Counted from the stretch's first letter, positions 19,017 to 28,464 are shown. The stretch is 52,974 nucleotides of DNA from Hydrogenophaga sp. A37 (GCF_002001205.1 NZ_MUNZ01000056.1:1-52974); one strand, 5' to 3'. Notes: generated by a model not told the origin, from the letters alone. Program-made: numbers and translations.

Positions 19017-20014
19017 CGGGTGATGGCCCCCACGCTCCGCCGCTGCCCCCCGAGTGGGCTGATCCGGCTTGGGGCGGCCCGGCGCCGGATCGTGGCCCCC
19101 ACACTCCGCCGCTGCGCGGGTCGCTGCCTCCGGTCCAGGTCGCGCTGATCGGCGCCGGAAACATGGGTGGCGCCATGGCTGCTCGGCTGTGTGCGCTGGG
19201 CTGGTCTGTGGTGGTGTGCGACATCGACCCTGCGCGACAGCAGCAGGCGCTTGATGCCGGGGCCTACCTTGCCAATGCCCCGGACACCGCCGCGCGGGCC
19301 TTGACGGCCGACGGCGTGTTGATCGTGTGTGTGGTGGATGCAGCACAGTCGCGCGAGGTGCTGCTGGGTGCGCAAGGGGCTCTGGCCGCCATGTTGTCTG
19401 GCCAGACTGTGATGCTGTGCCCCACCATCGCCCCCACAGACGCCGAAGCATTGGCCACGGCCCTGGCCGAGCATGGGGTCGGCTGCATCGATGCCCCGAT
19501 GTCCGGTGGCCCGGTGCGGGCGCGCGACGGGAGTATGAGCTTGATGTTGGCCGGTCCTGCCGCGTTGCTGGCGCGGCACGAAGCCTTGCTTGGCACGATG
19601 TCCTCCCAACGGTTCGTCATCAGCGAGCGCGTGGGCGATGGCGCTCGCACCAAGCTGGTCAACAACCTGGTGGCGGGCATCAATCTGGTGGGCGCGGCCG
19701 AGGTGCTGGCGCTGGCCGAGCGCCTGGGGCTGGATCTGGGCACGACGCTGGACGTGATCGAGCGGTCCAGCGGCCAGAGCTGGATCGGCTCTGACCGCAT
19801 GCGCCGCGCCATCGCGGGCGATCTTGCGCCCCGCGCTCACGTGACTTTGCTGGAAAAAGACACCCGGCTCGCGGTGGAAGCGTCGCGGGAAGCCGGGTTC
19901 AACGGCCCTCTGGGTGCTGCGGCGGCCAGCGTCTTCGCGCAGGCCCACGCCGCGGGCATGGCCGATCTGGACGATGCCTCGCTGCTCCAGCTGTTGCGGC
20001 AAACCCGTCGCTGA
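19013..20014 (+). CDS. NAD(P)-dependent 3-hydroxyisobutyrate dehydrogenase-like oxidoreductase
   Basis: Beta-hydroxyacid dehydrogenase family. The Rossmann motif LIGAGNMGGAMAARL starts about residue 45; the substrate motif is DAPMSGGPVRARDGSM and the catalytic Lys lies in TKLVNNLVAG. The domain itself is about 290 residues, normal for the family. The only ATG, GTG or TTG before the Rossmann fold is GTG 19013, which overlaps the rodA stop (GTGA). Translation from it would run through a family-2 repeat and add a proline-rich tail of about 43 residues. The start is therefore uncertain, and the substrate cannot be told from sequence. Confidence 0.8.
   Translation: MTGDGPHAPPLPPEWADPAWGGPAPDRGPHTPPLRGSLPPVQVALIGAGNMGGAMAARLCALGWSVVVCDIDPARQQQALDAGAYLANAPDTAARALTADGVLIVCVVDAAQSREVLLGAQGALAAMLSGQTVMLCPTIAPTDAEALATALAEHGVGCIDAPMSGGPVRARDGSMSLMLAGPAALLARHEALLGTMSSQRFVISERVGDGARTKLVNNLVAGINLVGAAEVLALAERLGLDLGTTLDVIERSSGQSWIGSDRMRRAIAGDLAPRAHVTLLEKDTRLAVEASREAGFNGPLGAAAASVFAQAHAAGMADLDDASLLQLLRQTRR
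19025..19132 (+). repeat. Family-2 hairpin repeat (after rodA), one and a half units
   Basis: Begins GGCCCCCACGCTCCGCCGCT eight bases after the rodA stop. It contains the hairpin GATCCGGC - TTGGGGCGGCCCGGC - GCCGGATC (19061-19091), whose 15-base loop is identical to that of the copy inside mpl. A second, truncated unit begins at 19094. The first unit lacks about 12 bases present in the mpl copy. Confidence 0.8.
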
Positions 20015-20076
20015 TGCGCGCACCGCGCCCGGCGGTCTCGAAAACCACGCGCCCGGCGCGCCAACCCCTCCCTCCC

Positions 20077-20082
20077 TACAAT
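20077..20082 (+). promoter_or_regulatory. Putative -10 box for tldD
   Basis: TACAAT lies seven bases before ATG 20090 and overlaps an earlier in-frame ATG at 20081. If it is the -10 box, translation must begin at 20090 on a near-leaderless mRNA. No -35 box is obvious. Confidence 0.35.
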
Positions 20083-20089
20083 GGCCCTC

Positions 20090-21550
20090 ATGATTGCACG
20101 CGAACCCACCCTTGCCCGTCTCGCCACCGCCGAAAACCTGTTGCTCATGCCCTATGGCCTGAGTCCGTCCCTGCTGCAAAAGGCGTTGGGCGAAATCATG
20201 TCCCACGGCGTCGATGACGCGGACCTTTATTTCCAGACCACACGCAGCGAAGGCTGGAGCCTGGAAGAGGGCATCGTCAAGACCGGCAGCTTCAGCATCG
20301 ACCAGGGCGTGGGTGTGCGCGCCGTCAGTGGCGAGAAGACCGCCTTCGCCTATTCGGACGACTTATCCTGGGACTCGCTGATCGACGCTGCCCGCACGGT
20401 GCGCTCCATTTCCGGCCAGGGGCAGAGCCGCAAGGTCCGCACCCCGTCGACCAAGGTGTCCAAATCGCGTTCGCTCTACCCGGGCCTGGACCCGATCGGT
20501 ACCCTGGACAGCACCGCCAAGGTGGCGCTGCTGGGCAAGGTGGAAACCCTGGCCAAGGCCAAGGACCCGCGTGTGGTGCAGGTCATGGCGGGTCTGGCCG
20601 CCGAACACGATGTGGTGCTGATTGCCCGCGCTGACGGCACCCTGGCCGCCGATGTGCGGCCGCTGATCCGGCTGTCGGTGACGGTGATCGCCGAGCAGAA
20701 CGGCCGCCGCGAGGTGGGCAGTTCCGGCGGCGGTGGCCGCTACGGCCTGGCTTACTTTGACGAGGCCATGGTGCAGTCCTATGTGGACGAAGCTGTCTCC
20801 TCGGCCCTGACCAACCTTGACGCACGGCCCGCGCCCGCAGGCGAGATGACCGTGGTGCTCGGCCCGGGCTGGCCCGGCGTGCTGCTGCACGAGGCGGTCG
20901 GCCATGGCCTGGAGGGTGACTTCAACCGCAAGGGTTCGAGCGCGTTCGCTGGCCGCATCGGCCAGCGCGTGGCGGCCAAGGGGGTGACCGTGCTCGACGA
21001 CGGCACCATTGCCGACCGCCGCGGCTCGCTCAATGTGGACGACGAAGGCCAGACCACGCAGAAAAACGTGCTGATCGAAGACGGCATCCTCAAGGGTTAC
21101 ATCCAGGACGCCATGAACGCGCGCCTGATGGGCGTCAAGCCCACGGGCAACGGCCGCCGCGAGAGTTACGCGCACGTGCCGATGCCGCGCATGACCAACA
21201 CCTACATGCTGGGTGGCGACAAGAGCGCCGAGGAAATCGTGGCCAGCATGAAAAAGGGGCTGTACGCCACCAACTTCGGGGGTGGTCAGGTGGACATCAC
21301 CAGCGGCAAGTTCGTGTTCTCCGCCAGCCAGGCCTACTGGGTGGAAAACGGGCAGATCCAGTACCCGGTGAAAGGCGCCACGCTGGTCGGCAGCGGCCCC
21401 GAGTCGCTCAAGAAGATCAGCATGATCGGCAACGACATGCGGCTGGACAGCGGCGTCGGCACCTGCGGCAAAGAAGGCCAGAGCGTGCCGGTGGGTGTGG
21501 GGCAGCCGACGCTGCGCATCGACGGCCTGACGGTCGGCGGCACCGCCTGA
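20090..21550 (+). CDS. tldD: Metalloprotease TldD
   Basis: Zinc metalloprotease subunit that, with TldE/PmbA, trims unfolded or modified peptides in the cytoplasm. 486 residues from ATG 20090; ATG 20081 (MALMIARE) is an alternative that overlaps a possible -10 box. The HExxxH-type site is visible as LLHEAVGHGLEGDFNRKGSS, followed by NVDDEGQTTQKNVLIEDGILKGYIQD and the C-terminal VGTCGKEGQSVPVGVGQPTLRI. No partner tldE gene is in the window. No truncation is seen. Confidence 0.95.
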   Translation: MIAREPTLARLATAENLLLMPYGLSPSLLQKALGEIMSHGVDDADLYFQTTRSEGWSLEEGIVKTGSFSIDQGVGVRAVSGEKTAFAYSDDLSWDSLIDAARTVRSISGQGQSRKVRTPSTKVSKSRSLYPGLDPIGTLDSTAKVALLGKVETLAKAKDPRVVQVMAGLAAEHDVVLIARADGTLAADVRPLIRLSVTVIAEQNGRREVGSSGGGGRYGLAYFDEAMVQSYVDEAVSSALTNLDARPAPAGEMTVVLGPGWPGVLLHEAVGHGLEGDFNRKGSSAFAGRIGQRVAAKGVTVLDDGTIADRRGSLNVDDEGQTTQKNVLIEDGILKGYIQDAMNARLMGVKPTGNGRRESYAHVPMPRMTNTYMLGGDKSAEEIVASMKKGLYATNFGGGQVDITSGKFVFSASQAYWVENGQIQYPVKGATLVGSGPESLKKISMIGNDMRLDSGVGTCGKEGQSVPVGVGQPTLRIDGLTVGGTA

Positions 21551-21578
21551 CTGGGCGTTCCGTATCGTGTCTACGCAA

Positions 21579-21611
21579 GGCTGTTAGTATTCGGCCTTCG
21601 GGAAAACAGCC
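21579..21611 (+). other. Hairpin in the chrB leader
   Basis: Perfect 7-bp stem GGCTGTT / AACAGCC with a 19-base loop, about 70 bases before the rhodanese-ChrB start. It could act in tldD termination or in control of the chromate genes. No known riboswitch consensus is recognised. Confidence 0.35.
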
Positions 21612-21681
21612 TCCCGAATTCCTCTCGGAATAGACGGTCCCGTCCAAGTGCTGGCCACCTCCTTTTTGTGGAGCGCCACCC

Positions 21682-22550
21682 ATGGACCCCGTTGAATTGA
21701 ACCCGAAACACGCCATCAGCCCCAGCGCCTTCGCCGCGCTCCTGGGCCGGCCCGATACCCCTCTGATCCTGGACGTGCGCCGCACCGAGCGCTTTGAGTT
21801 CAGTCCTTCGCTGCTGCCGTTGGCGCTGCACGTGGCTCCCGAAAGCCTCGACACCTGGCTGAAGGAGCGCCCCCCGCAATCCGCCGTCGTGTGCTGCGTG
21901 TACGGTCACCAGGTCAGTGAGCATGCCGCTACCCAGTTGCGCGACGCTGGCTGGGAGGCGCGTTACCTGCTGGGTGGCATTGAGGGCGGTGAGCCCGGTG
22001 TGGACAGTCCCGCGCTGTTGCAGGCGCTGGGCGCATCGCCCGCGCCGCTGCTGCGCAAGCGCCCCGACCTGGGCGTCACCGGTGCCGGCGGTTCCCGATG
22101 GATCACCCGCGCCTGCCCCAAGATTGATCGCATTGCCTGCCCTTGGCTGATCCGCCGCTTCATCGACCGGGATGCGGTGTTTTTTTACGTGCCCACCACC
22201 GAGGTGCTGGCGCAGGCCAGTCTGCGCCAGGCCGTGGCCTTCGACATCCCTGGGGCGCCGATCTCGCACGAAGGCGAACGCTGCAGCTTCGACACCTTGC
22301 TGAGCGCCTTCAGCCTGAGTCTGCCCGCGCTCGACTTGTTGGCCGTGATCGTGCGTGGGGCCGACACCGATCGGCTGGAGCTGGCCACGCCCGCCGCAGG
22401 TTTGCTGGCCGTGTCGCTGGGCATGTCGCGGCGGCACGCGGACGACGATCACGCCATGCTGGAGGCCATGATGCCGGTGTACGACGCGCTCTATGCCTGG
22501 TGCGTCGATCAAGCCGGCGGTCGTGCCGAAACCCACAACTGGAGACCGCA

Positions 22551-22554
<4 letters not shown>
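21682..22554 (+). CDS. Rhodanese-like domain fused to ChrB-type chromate resistance domain
   Basis: 290 residues. The N-terminal 125 or so residues resemble a rhodanese (LILDVRRTERFEF, then a loop CCVYGHQVSEHAATQLRDAGW with a candidate active Cys). The C-terminal half matches the chromate-resistance domain found in ChrB (WITRACPKIDRIACPWLIRRFIDRDAVFFYVP and SHEGERCSFDTLL). The DNA-binding N-terminus of classical ChrB is missing, so this is unlikely to be the ChrB repressor itself. It overlaps chrA by ATGA, supporting a shared function in chromate or sulfur-oxyanion stress. The enzymatic role is inferred. Confidence 0.8.
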
Positions 22555-23918
<1,364 letters not shown>

Positions 23919-23955
23919 GACGCCTGTGCTATCCGCTGTGCTACATTCGCGACCT

Positions 23956-24033
23956 ATGCAAACGCGCGCCGCCATCTTTTTTGGCTTTTACTTTTGGTTC
24001 TCAGTCCCCGGCGGACGAGAGGCCACGGTGTAA
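23956..24033 (+). CDS. Leader peptide of the DAHP synthase attenuator
   Basis: A 25-codon ORF whose codons 7-15 encode IFFGFYFWF, giving five Phe, one Tyr and one Trp in eight consecutive codons. The full peptide starts MQTRAA and ends with TAA at 24031. It ends 27 bases before a strong intrinsic terminator that itself precedes the DAHP synthase gene. The run of codons for the pathway's end products just before a competing hairpin is the hallmark of ribosome-mediated attenuation, as in the E. coli pheA leader. No Shine-Dalgarno is seen; TACATT at 23942-23947 could be a -10 box eight bases before the ATG. Confidence 0.85.
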   Translation: MQTRAAIFFGFYFWFSVPGGREATV

Positions 24034-24067
24034 GCGCAACGCAACCGAACCTCCCAAAACCGCCGGG
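24007..24067 (+). promoter_or_regulatory. Antiterminator pairing of the aro attenuator
   Basis: CCCGGCGG at 24007-24014, just after the aromatic codon run, is perfectly complementary to CCGCCGGG at 24060-24067, the left arm of the terminator. Pairing of these two would prevent the terminator. A ribosome stalled at the Phe codons (23977-24000) leaves 24007-24014 free. GCCGCC near 23967 could pair with GGCGG as a weaker 1:2 stem. Confidence 0.75.
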
Positions 24068-24091
24068 CCCCACGCCCGGCGGTTTTTTTTT
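24060..24091 (+). terminator. Intrinsic terminator (attenuator) before DAHP synthase gene
   Basis: Perfect 9-bp GC stem CCGCCGGGC / GCCCGGCGG (24060-24068 and 24074-24082) with a 5-base loop, followed by nine Ts and preceded by AAAA. It lies 35 bases before the DAHP synthase start codon, so it acts on that gene's leader rather than on chrA alone. Confidence 0.92.
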
Positions 24092-24125
24092 GCCACTTTC
24101 TTTCGCCAACCCGAGGAGTTCCGTG

Positions 24126-25256
24126 ATGACCGCCAAAGCCACCCCCGTCAGCGCCGATGCCTGGCATGCCCGTTCTGTCGACAAAACCAGCCAGACCGAC
24201 GACGAACGCATCAAGGACATCACTGTGCTCCCGCCTCCCGAACACCTGATCCGCTTTTTCCCCATCGGCGGCACGCCGGTGGAGGGCCTCATCAGCCAGA
24301 CCCGTCAGTCCATCCACAACATCCTGCGCGGCAAGGACGATCGCCTGCTGGTGATCATCGGCCCGTGCTCGATCCACGACCCCGCTGCTGCGCTGGACTA
24401 CGCGCGCCGCCTGAAGCCGCTGCGTGACCAATACGCCGACACGCTGGAAATCGTGATGCGCGTCTACTTCGAAAAGCCGCGCACGACGGTGGGCTGGAAG
24501 GGGCTGATCAACGACCCTTACCTGGATCAGAGCTTCCGCATCGACGAGGGCTTGCGCATCGCTCGCCAGTTGTTGATCGACATCAACCGCATCGGCTTGC
24601 CCGCGGGCAGCGAATTTCTGGACGTGATTTCACCGCAGTACATCGGTGACCTGATCAGTTGGGGTGCCATCGGCGCGCGCACCACCGAGAGCCAGGTGCA
24701 CCGCGAACTGGCCTCGGGGCTGTCGGCGCCCATCGGTTTCAAGAACGGCACCGACGGCAACATCCGTATCGCGACCGATGCGATCCAAGCCGCTGCGCGC
24801 GGGCACCATTTCCTGTCGGTGCACAAGAACGGTCAAGTGGCCATCGTTCAGACCAACGGCAACAAAGACTGCCACGTCATCCTGCGCGGCGGCAAGATGC
24901 CCAACTACGACGCCGCCCATGTGGCCGCAGCGGTCAAGGATCTGGAAGCCGCCAAGCTGACGCCGCGCCTCATGGTGGACTGCAGTCACGCCAACAGCAG
25001 CAAGCAGCATGAGAAGCAGCTCGATGTGGCGCGCGACATTGCTCGCCAGATCGAGGGCGGTTCAACGAGTGTGTTCGGCGTGATGATCGAAAGCCACATC
25101 GAAGCCGGTGCCCAGAAGTTCACCCCAGGCAAGGACGACGTCAGTCAGCTGAACTATGGTCAGAGCATCACCGACGCCTGCCTCGGCTGGAGCGACTCGC
25201 TTCAGGCACTCGAGGTGCTGTCGCAGGCGGTGCAGCGCGCACGTGCTGGGCACTGA
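24126..25256 (+). CDS. aroG: 3-deoxy-7-phosphoheptulonate (DAHP) synthase, class I
   Basis: Condenses phosphoenolpyruvate and erythrose-4-phosphate, the first step of the shikimate pathway. 376 residues from ATG 24126, with GAGGAG seven bases upstream; a GTG one codon earlier is less likely. Visible are LLVIIGPCSIHDPAAALDYA, MRVYFEKPRTTVGWKGLINDP, GARTTESQVHRELASGLS, GFKNGTDG, and the metal-site DCSHANSSKQ. It is the E. coli AroF/G/H type; which amino acid inhibits the enzyme cannot be read off. Expression is predicted to be attenuated by the upstream Phe/Tyr/Trp leader. The gene symbol marks the enzyme class, not the exact isozyme. Confidence 0.94.
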   Translation: MTAKATPVSADAWHARSVDKTSQTDDERIKDITVLPPPEHLIRFFPIGGTPVEGLISQTRQSIHNILRGKDDRLLVIIGPCSIHDPAAALDYARRLKPLRDQYADTLEIVMRVYFEKPRTTVGWKGLINDPYLDQSFRIDEGLRIARQLLIDINRIGLPAGSEFLDVISPQYIGDLISWGAIGARTTESQVHRELASGLSAPIGFKNGTDGNIRIATDAIQAAARGHHFLSVHKNGQVAIVQTNGNKDCHVILRGGKMPNYDAAHVAAAVKDLEAAKLTPRLMVDCSHANSSKQHEKQLDVARDIARQIEGGSTSVFGVMIESHIEAGAQKFTPGKDDVSQLNYGQSITDACLGWSDSLQALEVLSQAVQRARAGH

Positions 25257-25418
25257 CTGATGCGCGCGACCTGACCCGGTCCTGGGGCGCTTTCTGTCGC
25301 GGTGTTGACACCACATCGGTCGGTCTGTGTGCATCGCGCTTGATATTCTGGCTTTGCTGCCGATGTTCTAATTGATGGCCCCAAGCTTGCCTGATGAGCA
25401 GCAGCCGGGGGTGGCACG

Positions 25419-26489
25419 TTGTTGTTGGGAGTTCGTGTGGAGCAGCCAGTTCTGGGTTTGGGTTTGTTGGGGTTTTCCGATCCGGCAGGCGCACGTCTGC
25501 AGGCTTGGGCGGCACTGGCGCCCGCTGGATGGCCCGAGTGGCGCACGTGCGATCCGCACGTTGCCGACGCCTGGATGATTGCTGGCGACGCGGTGGAGGT
25601 TCTGGGCCGTGACGAGGTGGTGATCCGGCACCCGCACGGCACCGACGAGCGTTTGACGCTCAATCGCGCCGAGGTGGACCGACCGCTGGCTTTTGCTGCA
25701 CCGCTGCCCGAAGGGTTTGCTTCGGCCGAATTTTTCGACGCTGAAAGCGAAACCAGCGTGCGCCAGCGGCTGCAACGTTTTGAAGCCTGGTTGCGGCCGC
25801 TGCGCAGCCAGTTTGCGCTGGGTGAACAGTTGGTGGACCGGCTGGCCACCTACCGTGCGGGGGGTGTGGTCCATGTGTCCCTCGCTGGCAAGTTGCTCGC
25901 TGTGATCGACATCCAGCGCTGGCAGGCTGGGCTCCTGATTCCCGCGCGGCCGGTGGACCTGTCGATGGCCGAGTGGGTGCACGGGGCATCCTTGTCCAAA
26001 GAAATCCCTTCATCGTTCATCCGCTTGCCATTGCACCGTCTGATGTGGACCTACGCTGTGCGCACCCGGCGAGATGTGTTGCCGGCGCGTTACCGCGAAC
26101 AGCGCCTGTATCTGCGGCGGGTGCCCCGCCTGCCCGCGCGTTGGTTCGACGAGTTTCACCTCATCCTGATGCGAGAACTGATGGTCCGTCCGGCCCATTT
26201 CAGCCAACTGCTGGAGCGCACCGGTTGGCCCGAGCCGGCGCTGGCGCACCGCGTCGGCGCGCTGTACCACGCGGGCGGTCTGACGACCGACTCCGAAAGC
26301 GCGCGTCGGGCTGAGACCGAGACCCGCCGGGCCATGGTGGCCCTTCAGTTTGATCATGTCGACCGCGAGTCCGAAGTGCAGAGCCACGGCGAACTCTCGA
26401 CGATGGGGCCCTCCAGCATCATGCGTGAGTCGGTGCATTCTCCTTTGCGCGTGTCGACCGGCAAGCCCGGTCTGGACACTGCGCGTTAG
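25419..26489 (+). CDS. Conserved-looking hypothetical protein, 356 aa
   Basis: I do not recognise this family. The frame opens with three TTG codons at 25419; GTG 25437 (beginning VEQPVLGLGLLGF) is an alternative start. The protein is soluble-looking, with no signal peptide. It has a central stretch AEWVHGASLSKEIPSSFIRLPLHRLMWTYAVRTRRD and a C-terminal helical segment that reads like a winged-helix or two-component output region (HFSQLLERTGWPEPALAHRVGALYHAGGLT). Codon bias matches its neighbours, and it is followed by another unknown gene after 79 bases. Function unassigned. Confidence 0.65.
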   Translation: MLLGVRVEQPVLGLGLLGFSDPAGARLQAWAALAPAGWPEWRTCDPHVADAWMIAGDAVEVLGRDEVVIRHPHGTDERLTLNRAEVDRPLAFAAPLPEGFASAEFFDAESETSVRQRLQRFEAWLRPLRSQFALGEQLVDRLATYRAGGVVHVSLAGKLLAVIDIQRWQAGLLIPARPVDLSMAEWVHGASLSKEIPSSFIRLPLHRLMWTYAVRTRRDVLPARYREQRLYLRRVPRLPARWFDEFHLILMRELMVRPAHFSQLLERTGWPEPALAHRVGALYHAGGLTTDSESARRAETETRRAMVALQFDHVDRESEVQSHGELSTMGPSSIMRESVHSPLRVSTGKPGLDTAR

Positions 26490-26529
26490 CGGTGAAAACC
26501 TTGCGCTGCCGCAAACCGGTTCTTTCGTC

Positions 26530-26547
26530 CGTGAAGCAGACTTCACG
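26530..26547 (+). other. 7-bp hairpin between two unknown genes
   Basis: CGTGAAG-CAGA-CTTCACG is a perfect inverted repeat 22 bases before the next start codon. There is no T-run, so it is an operator-like or mRNA hairpin rather than a terminator. Confidence 0.35.
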
Positions 26548-26568
26548 TCGTATCCAAGGAGTTCCCAT

Positions 26569-26889
26569 ATGCGCAGTCAAGTCACCGTGACCTGGGGTGA
26601 GCCGTCCACCTACCGTTTTGATCTCGAAGAGGTCCAGCCCATGCCACACGACCTGGCCCGGTCCTGGCTGGACGAGCAGTTCACGACGCTGGACTGCGAA
26701 CCCATCCGCCTGACCGGCAAGGTGCTGACCGCCGACAAGATTCTGGCGGTGGCCCAGGCGGTGGGTCAGGAACACTTCCGCGAACCCAATCATCGCGATT
26801 GGGCGATGAGTTTTGCGCGCGCCGCCAGTGCGGCACTCGCCAAACCCGTGGTGGTGGTGGATCTGGCGACGATGTCGCTGGGTTACTGA
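26569..26889 (+). CDS. Small conserved-looking hypothetical protein, 106 aa
   Basis: Starts at ATG 26569 with AAGGAG seven bases upstream, one of the clearest ribosome sites in the window. The product begins MRSQVTVTWGEPSTYRFDLEE. It is soluble, with mixed alpha/beta composition and a hydrophobic C-terminal strand (KPVVVVDLATMSLGY). No motif that I can name is present. It lies between an unknown gene on the same strand and mpl, which converges from the other side with 14 bases between stops. Confidence 0.75.
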   Translation: MRSQVTVTWGEPSTYRFDLEEVQPMPHDLARSWLDEQFTTLDCEPIRLTGKVLTADKILAVAQAVGQEHFREPNHRDWAMSFARAASAALAKPVVVVDLATMSLGY

Positions 26890-26903
26890 TCGGCGTCCGA
26901 GGT

Positions 26904-28382
26904 TCAGCGCAGCGCTGCCAGCAGGCGGGCGTGCACTCCGCCAAAGCCGCCGTTGCTCATGCAGACGATGTGGTCCCCGCCGCGCACGGCAGACACCACC
27001 TGGCTCACCAGTTCGTCGATGTTGGGGGCAACATGCGCCTTTTCGCCCATGGGGAGCAGCGCTGCCGTGGCGTCCCAGTCGAGCCCGCCGGAGTGACAGA
27101 ACGCCAGGTCGGCCGCTTCCAGGCTCCAGGGCAGTTGCGATTTCATGGTGCCCAGCTTCATGGTGTTGCTGCGCGGTTCGAACACGGCCAGGATGCGTCC
27201 ACCCGATGCTCCGAGCCTGCGTCGCAGGCCGTCGAGTGTGGTGCGAATGGCGGTGGGATGGTGGGCGAAATCGTCGTACACCGTGATCGGCAGGCCGTCG
27301 CGCAAGACGGTTCCACGAACCTCCATGCGGCGCCGCACGTTCTCGAACTGGCCGAGGGCGGCCGCGGCATCGGCGGGCGCCACGCCCACATGCTGGGCTG
27401 CCGCAATCGCCGCCAGGGCGTTGAGCTGGTTGTGCACACCGGTGAGCGCCCACTCCACCCGGGCGACCCGCTGGCCGCGCTCCATCACGTCGAAAGCATG
27501 GGGCTCGCCCACCGCGGTGAAATCGCTGACCGTTGCACCGAAGCTGCGCACCTCGCTCCAGACACCTTTGTGCAGCACCCGGTCCAGACTCTCTTCGAGG
27601 CCATTGACGACCACCCGCCCCGAGGGCGGCACGGTGCGCAACAGGTGGTGAAACTGGCGTTCGATGGCGGCCAGGTCGTCGAAAATATCGGCGTGGTCAA
27701 ACTCCAGGTTGTTCAACACCGCCGTGCGCGGGCGGTAATGCACAAACTTGCTGCGCTTGTCGAAGAACGCGGTGTCGTATTCGTCCGCTTCGATGACGAA
27801 TGTTGGCCCCCACGCTCCGCCGCTTCGCGGGTCGCTGCCCCCCGGGGGGGCTGTTTCGCCTTGGGGCGGCCCGGCGGCGAAACGGCCTGTTCCGGCCACC
27901 GCTACCTTGCCCAATCGAGCTGAAACACCAAAATTCATCGGCACGCCGCCAACGAGAAACCCCGGTTGAAGTCCGGCCGATTCCAGCACCCAGGCCAGCA
28001 TGGCGGTGGTGGTGGTTTTGCCGTGGGTGCCGGCCACGGCCAGCACGTGTCGGCCTTGCAGCACATGTTCGGCCAGCCATTGTGGGCCGCTGGTGTAGGG
28101 CGCACCCGCTTCGAGGATGGCTTCCATCAGGGGAAACTTCGGTGCGCCATCGGGCAGGCGTGCGCGACTGACCACGTTGCCCACCACATACATGTCGGGT
28201 TGGAGCGCCATCTGGTCGACGGCAAAACCCTCGATCAGGTCGATGCCGAGCGCTCGCAGCTGGTCGCTCATGGGCGGGTAGACACCGGCGTCGCAGCCGG
28301 TCACTCGGTGACCCGATTCGCGTGCGAGCGCGGCCAGGCCACCCATGAACGTGCCGCAAATGCCCAAGATGTGAATATGCAT
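26904..28382 (-). CDS. mpl: Murein peptide ligase Mpl, with repeat-derived insertion
   Basis: Recycling ligase that joins L-Ala-gamma-D-Glu-mesoDAP to UDP-MurNAc. 492 residues from the ATG at 28382. Family marks are MHIHILGICGTFMGGLA, the P-loop [51 protein letters not shown], and DDFAHHPTAI. Residues about 159-194, between ARLG and FVIEADEYD, are Gly/Pro-rich extra sequence encoded by a family-2 hairpin repeat; related Mpl proteins have only a few residues there. The frame is kept and all catalytic motifs are intact, so the protein is probably still made. A TAAAAT lies six bases before the ATG. Confidence 0.93.
   Translation of the reverse strand: MHIHILGICGTFMGGLAALARESGHRVTGCDAGVYPPMSDQLRALGIDLIEGFAVDQMALQPDMYVVGNVVSRARLPDGAPKFPLMEAILEAGAPYTSGPQWLAEHVLQGRHVLAVAGTHGKTTTTAMLAWVLESAGLQPGFLVGGVPMNFGVSARLGKVAVAGTGRFAAGPPQGETAPPGGSDPRSGGAWGPTFVIEADEYDTAFFDKRSKFVHYRPRTAVLNNLEFDHADIFDDLAAIERQFHHLLRTVPPSGRVVVNGLEESLDRVLHKGVWSEVRSFGATVSDFTAVGEPHAFDVMERGQRVARVEWALTGVHNQLNALAAIAAAQHVGVAPADAAAALGQFENVRRRMEVRGTVLRDGLPITVYDDFAHHPTAIRTTLDGLRRRLGASGGRILAVFEPRSNTMKLGTMKSQLPWSLEAADLAFCHSGGLDWDATAALLPMGEKAHVAPNIDELVSQVVSAVRGGDHIVCMSNGGFGGVHARLLAALR
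27805..27883 (+). repeat. Family-2 hairpin repeat inside mpl
   Basis: Antisense to mpl, this element begins GGCCCCCACGCTCCGCCGCT, like the copy after rodA. It ends with the hairpin GTTTCGCC - TTGGGGCGGCCCGGC - GGCGAAAC (27853-27883). The loop is identical to the rodA copy, while the 8-bp stem differs and is still perfectly paired. Confidence 0.85.
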
Positions 28383-28388
28383 GCGCCG

Positions 28389-28394
28389 ATTTTA
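28389..28394 (-). promoter_or_regulatory. Putative -10 box for mpl (near-leaderless)
   Basis: TAAAAT on the minus strand is exactly six bases before the mpl ATG and no Shine-Dalgarno is present. The same spacing is seen for lpxC. No convincing -35 box is seen. Confidence 0.4.
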
Positions 28395-28464
28395 GGCGGC
28401 GCCTGGCCCTGGACCTGTGAGTGTTGGGGAGAGCTTCGGAGCGTGCCGACGGCCGTCAGCGAGG

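Noticed and set aside
24060..24091. Simple terminator of chrA
   Set aside because: Its distance from chrA, the Phe-rich leader ORF and the competing pairing make an attenuator of the DAHP synthase gene the better reading; it may also end chrA transcripts.
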